Source: CAIOHW01 sp046317855 (GTDB lineage: Bacteria; Bdellovibrionota; UBA1018). Taken from it: a stretch of DNA of 26,909 bases. This document shows, one piece after another, positions 22,190 to 26,909 of the stretch; the first letter of the stretch is position 1, and every line of letters begins with the position of its first letter. Under the pieces are notes generated by a model. The model was not told the origin of the DNA. It worked only from the letters and a program-made list of their open reading frames with translations, and did no database searches. Made by a program: the position numbers and the translations under genes. The DNA lies in assembly GCA_046317855.1 (NCBI GenBank), contig JBKCVM010000041.1, forward strand, positions 1-26,909, in the 5' to 3' direction.

Positions 22190-22667
22190 GGTTTCTCCAC
22201 GCTTGGAGCTCCACGGCGCTGAGTTTCAGGATTGACTCCAGCGCGTCTTGGGCGCTCTGGATGAGTATTCCCAGGGATTTTTGTCGGTCTGGCGATAGCT
22301 CGGGCGCTTGCGAAAGCCCTTGGTATGCGGACTGGATCTTTTCAAGCATGGGCTTTTCTCGGCTCCTGAGGACGTTCAGGATCACTTGAGTGGTGTCCGG
22401 AGTGGCTTCGAAAAGATCAGTGCCGCGCGGGCTCTTTCCGGCCGGCCGGATGACTCCATGCTTAAGTAAGTCTGCGAGAGTCATGCTCACTAGCGCCTTT
22501 GAAATCCCCAGTCTTTGGATAAACTGAGCCGCGTCCATGGGGTGAGCCGAAAGGTAAAGGTGAGTCCACAAGCGGCCGTGCACTCGCTTGAATCCCCAGT
22601 AGGCGATGAACTCCCCCACCTGGTGCGCAAGTTCGTCCAGATTTGCGTAAGCTTGGGTCTTGTCCAT
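22158..22667 (-). CDS. GbsR/MarR-type transcriptional regulator
   Basis: A 169-residue winged-helix protein. GEFIAYWGFKRVHGRLWTHLYLS is the GbsR-type N-terminal helix. MDAAQFIQRLGISKALVSMTLADLLKHGVI is the helix-turn-helix, and RPAGKSPRGTDLFEA is the wing (here RGTDLFEA, often R.y.a in GbsR). A coiled helical C-terminus for dimerisation follows. GbsR regulators control choline or osmotic genes in Bacillus and other pathways elsewhere, so the target here is not predictable. It is divergent from the azurin-like gene and convergent with the peroxidase. A 6-bp inverted repeat in the divergent region is a candidate operator. ATG 22667 is the natural start. Confidence 0.8.
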   Translation of the reverse strand: MDKTQAYANLDELAHQVGEFIAYWGFKRVHGRLWTHLYLSAHPMDAAQFIQRLGISKALVSMTLADLLKHGVIRPAGKSPRGTDLFEATPDTTQVILNVLRSREKPMLEKIQSAYQGLSQAPELSPDRQKSLGILIQSAQDALESILKLSAVELQAWRNLSAALLRRDS

Positions 22668-22715
22668 GCTTCAAGCTGTAGACGAACCTGGGGGAGATGG
22701 AATAGATTTTTCTCA

Positions 22716-22754
22716 CTGACAATTTTCTACCCCAGGCCTATTTGTACCTAGGCC
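22716..22754 (+). promoter_or_regulatory. Possible promoter with inverted repeat before the azurin-like gene
   Basis: CTGACA (22716-22721) and TATTTG (22739-22744) are spaced 17 bp. The inverted repeat GGCCTA/TAGGCC (22735-22740 and 22749-22754) covers the -10, so a repressor such as the adjacent GbsR-type protein could act here. The -10 match is weak. Confidence 0.4.
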
Positions 22755-22774
22755 AATTTCAAAGGAGACTCACG

Positions 22775-23290
22775 ATGAAAAAGACCCTTGCCGTAATCGC
22801 AGTAGCTACTTTTGTTGTAGTTTCGTGCACTAAAAAGGAGGCCGCTCCAGAAGCTGCAGCTCCATCCGCTCCGGCAGCTGAAGCGGTAGCCCAGGCCCCG
22901 GCGCAGCCTAAGGCTACTCCGGATGTTGAAATCACTGTGGGCACCGATGGTGATCAAATGGCCTTTGATAAAAAAGAGTTTGAAGTGAAGGCTGGCTCAA
23001 CTGTGAAGCTCATCTTCAAGAACAATGCAAAGCCAGGCGGACTTCAACACAATCTAATGGTCGTAAAGCCAGGAACCGAGAACGATGTGGCCAACGCAGC
23101 CGTGGCTGCCGGTAATGACAAAGGCTGGGTTCCGCAGGGTAATCCTAACGTGCTTTTCACTACCAAGCTCGTGGACCCTCAGGGGACCGACAGCGTTGTC
23201 TTCGTGGCTCCGGCCGCAGGCGACTATCCTTATATTTGCACCTTTCCTGGCCATGCCATGGTCATGAAAGGAATCATGCATTCGAAGTAA
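22775..23290 (+). CDS. Azurin-like cupredoxin lipoprotein
   Basis: A small blue-copper electron carrier anchored as a lipoprotein. The 171-residue protein begins with a lipoprotein signal ending FVVVSC (lipid-bearing Cys18), then an Ala/Pro/Glu-rich linker (about residues 20-47). The cupredoxin domain has GGLQHNLMVV (His92) and YICTFPGHAMVMKG (Cys155, His160, Met164), the azurin type 1 copper ligands. Start ATG 22775 has AAAGGAG upstream; the frame is open 11 codons further up, without signal-peptide character. It may pass electrons to a respiratory oxidase or reductase, or protect against oxidants like its neighbours. A strong terminator follows. Confidence 0.93.
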   Translation: MKKTLAVIAVATFVVVSCTKKEAAPEAAAPSAPAAEAVAQAPAQPKATPDVEITVGTDGDQMAFDKKEFEVKAGSTVKLIFKNNAKPGGLQHNLMVVKPGTENDVANAAVAAGNDKGWVPQGNPNVLFTTKLVDPQGTDSVVFVAPAAGDYPYICTFPGHAMVMKGIMHSK

Positions 23291-23317
23291 TTGATTCAGA
23301 GCTCGAGTTTCAGTAGA

Positions 23318-23352
23318 AGGCCCGAAGCTTCGTGCTTCGGGCCTCTTTTTTT
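23318..23352 (+). terminator. Rho-independent terminator after the azurin-like gene
   Basis: A perfect 11-bp stem (AGGCCCGAAGC with GCTTCGGGCCT) and a 5-nt loop TTCGT are followed by C and seven T residues. Confidence 0.95.
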
Positions 23353-23408
23353 GTCTTGTTTGAGCACTTTTTTTCTCTGTCTCTTGAGTGAAGGCAGGGT
23401 GGGTGCCG

Positions 23409-23422
23409 ATCGGTTAACCGAT
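23409..23422. promoter_or_regulatory. 14-bp perfect palindrome upstream of the unknown exported protein
   Basis: ATCGGTTAACCGAT is its own reverse complement and stands 33 bp before the GTG at 23456. It is a possible dimer-binding operator. There are no other copies in the window. Confidence 0.4.
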
Positions 23423-23455
23423 TAGTTAAAAAGAGAGGGTTTTGTGGAGGGTTAG

Positions 23456-24682
23456 GTGAGGGGTTTTTTTGGTTCCGTATCGCTGATTTTGTGCGCCAGT
23501 TTTTTGGCGCCGGCTTTGTGCCATGCCTCAGGGGCGGCCTGCCATCAGTTCTTTGCGGGCCTCTCGGGTCAGAGCAAGACGCACTTGCTTCGATCGATTA
23601 AGTTCTCACAAGACTGGGCCCGGTATCATGATTTGCTGTCTTATCCCGTGCAGGGGCAGCAAAAGTATGCTCGGTATCGCCGAGAAATGAAAAGCAGGGC
23701 TCGTGAAATGGCTGAAGCGTATTCAGTGCTCGAGCCGGACTTTCCGAAGGACGATTTTCTTAGATTTTTTGAATCTGAGCTTGCGGCGCCTGCTTCCGCC
23801 GGTTCCCAAGCATCCGACACGACGTTGGGCGCGCTGATGGAGCAGAGTTACGGGCGCTTCATTGCGCAGTACAAGCCTGAGGGCATCCGACTCTTTGAGG
23901 CTTCTGGAGGGATCCGCAATTATTTGGAGGGAGTGCTCAGAAGTTGTGGCTCGGATCCCTCGTGCTTTGCGCTCGAGATCAAGAAGCTCCCAGGTTGGAT
24001 GTCAGACTCCCTCAAGGGAACCTGCATGGCCATGAGTCCGGCTGCAGTAAGCGCTTTCATACAAGATACGGTACTGAACCTGACGGTGCTGGGTGCCATT
24101 TTTGCCAATCAGATGAGCGGTAAGCTTGAAGATTTTCCTTTTGGTTTTGTCATAAATGGAACCCTGTGGTCCGCCATTCTTTCTGAAAGAAATTGCAGAA
24201 AAGCCGTGGCCGCAACTCACAGTCTTCCGTTTGGCCGGGCACTTTCAGACTCAAAGGTCCCGACCTATGGCTCGGAGGTCTGGCGATCAGTGAAGTACGA
24301 GGTCGCGGATTGGAAATGGTATCCTGCAAGCGCTGCGACTTGGGTTGCCATCAGCTACCTGCAGGATGAGATTACGGACAAGGAGCGTCCGGAGGGGTAC
24401 TATGGCTGGAGGTGGAGTTTCTCTGTAATCTATAACACTCTCTCTGGCCCTCCTCGAAGGGTGCTCGTGATTGATCCACTCTTTAAAAAGGCGTTTCCGG
24501 CTCTGGGGCGCTGGATCAACGAACGAGTCGCTTCTGGAAAAATGGCTGAAATCGTCACGAAAGTTACAAACTCTGGAACCGACTACGGCATTCGTTATCA
24601 AGAGTGGACCTTTTGGGGGCTCTTGTATGACGAATACATGGACGCTACCGCTTACTCTGAGTCGTCCAAGCCTTCCAAATAG
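23456..24682 (+). CDS. Exported protein of unknown function
   Basis: A 408-residue protein I do not recognise. It starts with a signal peptide (hydrophobic residues 4-21, likely cleavage after LCHA). The region around residues 40-110 is rich in charged and aromatic residues and probably helical. Five cysteines after the signal (ACHQF, RSCGSDPSCF, GTCMAM, RNCRKA) suggest disulfides in the periplasm or outside. A hydrophobic stretch near residues 195-222 (AFIQDTVLNLTVLGAIFA) could be a membrane or buried helix. The C-terminal half is Trp/Tyr-rich (YYGWRWSFSVIYNT). The GTG start has GGAGG at 23446-23450. It stands alone, with a terminator upstream and tgt 30 bp downstream. Confidence 0.7.
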   Translation: MRGFFGSVSLILCASFLAPALCHASGAACHQFFAGLSGQSKTHLLRSIKFSQDWARYHDLLSYPVQGQQKYARYRREMKSRAREMAEAYSVLEPDFPKDDFLRFFESELAAPASAGSQASDTTLGALMEQSYGRFIAQYKPEGIRLFEASGGIRNYLEGVLRSCGSDPSCFALEIKKLPGWMSDSLKGTCMAMSPAAVSAFIQDTVLNLTVLGAIFANQMSGKLEDFPFGFVINGTLWSAILSERNCRKAVAATHSLPFGRALSDSKVPTYGSEVWRSVKYEVADWKWYPASAATWVAISYLQDEITDKERPEGYYGWRWSFSVIYNTLSGPPRRVLVIDPLFKKAFPALGRWINERVASGKMAEIVTKVTNSGTDYGIRYQEWTFWGLLYDEYMDATAYSESSKPSK

Positions 24683-24712
24683 CGGAGCCTTGCGCTAGCG
24701 TGCGAGCCCAGA

Positions 24713-26776
24713 GTGTCGAGACTAAATTTTGAAATTGAGGCAGAAGCCCCCGGCTCGCGAGCCCGTGCGGCAAGGTTAAAAACTCTGCATTCTGAAGTGT
24801 TGACCCCAGTGTTCATGCCAGTGGGTACGCAGGCCACAGTGCGCGCCCAGACTTTCGATACGCTCGAGAGCTTGGGGGCTCAGGTGATCCTCGCCAATAC
24901 TTATCACCTGATGCTGAGGCCCGGCATTGAAGTCTTCAGACGCCTGGGCGGAATTCATTCTTTCAACGGGTGGAAGAGATCGGTGCTTACCGACTCCGGT
25001 GGCTTTCAGGTTTTTTCTCTCCCCACTTCGAGCATCAATGACGAGCAGGGTGCTGTGTTTCGAAGTCATGTGGACGGATCGCGGGTCGAGCTCACGCCTG
25101 AGCGCAGCATCGAAATGCAGAAGGCGATTGGCAGTGACATCATGATGGTGCTCGACCAGTGCGTTCCCTCAACTTGCGATCACGCCACCGCACTCGAGGC
25201 TCTGCACCGAACGCACCGCTGGGCAAAACGGAGCTTAGAAGCACGCGCCCAATTGCGGGGCGATTTGCCACAGGCTCTATTTGGCATCGTGCAGGGAGCC
25301 TGCTTTGAAGACTTGAGGCGAATGAGTGCCTCGCAGATCACCGAGCTTGCTTTTGATGGCTTTGCCATTGGGGGCTTAGCTGTGGGTGAGACCAAAACCC
25401 AGCGTGAGGATTTCACTGAGCTTACGGCGGCGCTGCTTCCGCGTGATCTGCCGCGATATCTGATGGGGGTGGGCACTCCAATTGACTTGCTCGAGGCTGT
25501 TCATCGCGGAGTGGACATGTTTGACTGCGTTTTGCCCACGCTTTTAGCGCAACAGGGAGTTGTTTTTACCTCACGCGGGCGACTTGATCTCAGGCGCGGG
25601 ATCTACAAGTTCTCAGAAATGCAGCTCGATCCTGATTGCTCGTGCACGACTTGCACTCGCTACTCGAGGGCCTACCTGTCGCATCTGATTAAGGCCAAAG
25701 AAGTGCTGGGCTGGCAGTTGCTGGGCACGCACAATCTTCATTTCTATCTTTCACTCATGTCCGCCATGCGAGCAGCCATCCTTGAGGGTACGTTTGCCGA
25801 GTTTTACCGCTCGATGCGTGAGCCACTCGCCAGGCAGACTGATTATGAAAATCCTCCGAACCATCCAGTGCGTAAACGCAAGCCCTCGGATAAGCGGCCG
25901 CTTTTGCGCGGTGATTACCGAGTGGAGATGCATCCTTCAGGGATGGGGCGCATCGTGCACGGGCCATCGGGCGAAGTGATGCATCCTGTGGCCGACCCGC
26001 GCCAGGAGGCTCGCGAACTGTATGTGGAGGGATCGGGTTTTGCTGCAGCGCTCGCCTCAAAACCGGGCAGGCCTTTGGTTCTCTGGGATGTTGGAATGGG
26101 CGCAGCCACCAACGCAATGGCTGCGATCCAAGCGCTCGAGAGCTGTCAGGACTCGTCATCGAGGCTGATTCTTGTCAGCTTTGAGCGAGACCTTGATCCG
26201 ATGCTTTTGGCGACGAGTCATCCCCATTCTTTTCCGCACCTCAAGCACCGGGCGCCGCACCTTTTGTTGCAAAAGGGCTGCTATTCAAGCCCGGACGAGA
26301 GACTGGAGTGGCAGCTCGTGCAGGGTGATTTTGAAAAGACTGCGTTTGAGCAAAAGTTCCTTCCTGACTTCGTGTTTTACGATCCCTTTTCGTCGCGCAC
26401 GGATGGCCCTCTGTGGGATTGGCAGTTCTTGCAGAAGCTACGTTTGCTCTGGAACGGTCGGGCCGTGAGAGTGGCCAACTATTCAAATTCCACGGCGCAA
26501 AGAGCTTCGGTGCTTGCCGCTGGGTTTTGGATCGCAAGCGGCCCCGCGAGTGCGAGGCGTCCGGACACTTCGATCTGGTTGACGCCGGAGGCTGCGTCAG
26601 GTTCAGATTGGAAGGCAAGGCTCCTGGGCGTTGACTGGCTGGAGCGCTGGCAGCGGAGCTCGGCCCCCGCGCCAGAAAGCGTGCTGGGCTCAAGCCAGCG
26701 CGAGGAGTTTTTGGCGCTTGTGCGCCGGCACCCTCAATTCCTTAAACTGCCCCCAGCCTCTATGATCCCTGAGTAA
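24713..26776 (+). CDS. tgt: tRNA-guanine transglycosylase fused to an MnmC-type methyltransferase domain
   Basis: Tgt swaps guanine 34 for preQ1 in GUN-anticodon tRNAs, towards queuosine. Residues 1-375 are a full Tgt: LTDSGGFQVFSL, FDGFAIGGLAVGE, the nucleophile Asp271 in MFDCVLPT, and the zinc site Cys309, Cys311, Cys314 and His340. Each residue is seven beyond its E. coli counterpart. The RNARNG after LPT in E. coli is replaced by LLAQQG. Residues from about 400 form an SAM-methyltransferase of the MnmC2/DUF752 type: HPSGMGRIVHGPSGEVMHP, motif I VLWDVGMGAATNA (about 455-467), FVFYDPFSSRTDGPLW with Asp557, and a Gly/Arg-Arg C-terminal strand. MnmC methylates nm5U34. The GTG start at 24713 has only a weak Shine-Dalgarno sequence. 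No stop or frameshift lies between domains, so this is a true fusion. Confidence 0.88.
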   Translation: MSRLNFEIEAEAPGSRARAARLKTLHSEVLTPVFMPVGTQATVRAQTFDTLESLGAQVILANTYHLMLRPGIEVFRRLGGIHSFNGWKRSVLTDSGGFQVFSLPTSSINDEQGAVFRSHVDGSRVELTPERSIEMQKAIGSDIMMVLDQCVPSTCDHATALEALHRTHRWAKRSLEARAQLRGDLPQALFGIVQGACFEDLRRMSASQITELAFDGFAIGGLAVGETKTQREDFTELTAALLPRDLPRYLMGVGTPIDLLEAVHRGVDMFDCVLPTLLAQQGVVFTSRGRLDLRRGIYKFSEMQLDPDCSCTTCTRYSRAYLSHLIKAKEVLGWQLLGTHNLHFYLSLMSAMRAAILEGTFAEFYRSMREPLARQTDYENPPNHPVRKRKPSDKRPLLRGDYRVEMHPSGMGRIVHGPSGEVMHPVADPRQEARELYVEGSGFAAALASKPGRPLVLWDVGMGAATNAMAAIQALESCQDSSSRLILVSFERDLDPMLLATSHPHSFPHLKHRAPHLLLQKGCYSSPDERLEWQLVQGDFEKTAFEQKFLPDFVFYDPFSSRTDGPLWDWQFLQKLRLLWNGRAVRVANYSNSTAQRASVLAAGFWIASGPASARRPDTSIWLTPEAASGSDWKARLLGVDWLERWQRSSAPAPESVLGSSQREEFLALVRRHPQFLKLPPASMIPE

Positions 26777-26909
26777 TGAGCTCGACGTTATGGAAACCCG
26801 CGTAGATCCAGAGCATTTGCTCAAGCACGGGGGCTTTCTTTGTCGTCACCCAAGTTTTGCGCACGAGTCGGGCGATGTTGGCCCTGAGCATCGCAAAGGT
26901 GTGGTTGAT
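26760..26909 (-). CDS. Transposase C-terminal end (IS1-like wording), cut by window edge
   Basis: Only about the last 49 residues are visible; the start lies beyond the right edge. The sequence INHTFAMLRANIARLVRKTW, then VTTKK, a helix and IYAGFHNVELIT, resembles the end of IS1-type transposases, where N-R-x-x-R-x-x-x-R-L-V-R-K-T is typical. The stop (TAG, 26760-26762) lies inside the 3' end of tgt, a 17-bp convergent overlap. The right inverted repeat of an insertion sequence would be expected near here but is not recognised. It may be a complete element with its inner part outside the window. Confidence 0.6.
   Translation of the reverse strand: MNHTFAMLRANIARLVRKTWVTTKKAPVLEQMLWIYAGFHNVELITQGS

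Noticed and set aside
1..26909. CRISPR array, rRNA or phage genes
   Set aside because: No spaced identical repeats of CRISPR type, no rRNA-like stretch and no phage structural genes were seen.

Overview
The window looks like chromosome of a flagellated Gram-negative bacterium with moderately high GC. It carries the end of a FliA-type flagellar sigma factor, lipoprotein and periplasmic export signals, and a tRNA-Asp with an encoded CCA end. The mixture of genes would suit the Bdellovibrionota or a delta-proteobacterial relative, but that is inference; no marker here fixes the taxon.

Layout. 1-800 (+): end of fliA, then a small PilZ-like protein. 829-3506 (-): a tightly coupled operon mazG-coaE-ybeY-exported protein, every junction an ATGA overlap, followed by tRNA-Asp and a strong terminator. 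3591-5595 (+): an exported NlpC/P60-type peptidase and a coupled exported protein. 5664-6813 (+): prfB (RF2) with the classical programmed +1 frameshift. 6803-8532: a membrane-GNAT fusion (+) facing an S51-family peptidase (-). Each contains the same perfect 36-bp, 12-codon insert, in inverted orientation. 8600-11743 (+): a SelO-like pseudokinase and an MFS exporter. 11744-17129 (-): a five-gene operon that I read as the URC uracil catabolism route (semialdehyde dehydrogenase, URC1, URC4, uracil phosphoribosyltransferase, uridine kinase). 17350-19874 (-): CarH-type B12 photoreceptor/repressor coupled to a class I photolyase, with candidate operators in the promoter. 20179-21060 (-): DUF429-like protein. 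21144-23352: a redox group of OsmC, exported glutathione peroxidase, a GbsR/MarR-type regulator and an azurin-like lipoprotein with a terminator. 23456-24682 (+): an exported protein I do not recognise. 24713-26776 (+): tRNA-guanine transglycosylase fused to an MnmC-type methyltransferase domain. At the right edge is the C-terminus of a likely transposase (-).

How the parts work together. In the URC operon, uracil phosphoribosyltransferase and uridine kinase would both feed UMP. URC1 (a GTP cyclohydrolase II homologue) and URC4 (DUF1688) would open and cleave the ring. The CoA-acylating dehydrogenase would carry the C3 semialdehyde into acetyl-CoA. CarH with photolyase is a plausible light-induced repair unit: the repressor gene overlaps the repair gene, and the promoter carries three copies of one heptamer.

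The most unusual signal is the 36-bp in-frame element. In both host genes its removal leaves a protein that reads naturally across the junction. It stays open in several reading frames, and in one copy it supplies two bases of the prfB stop codon.
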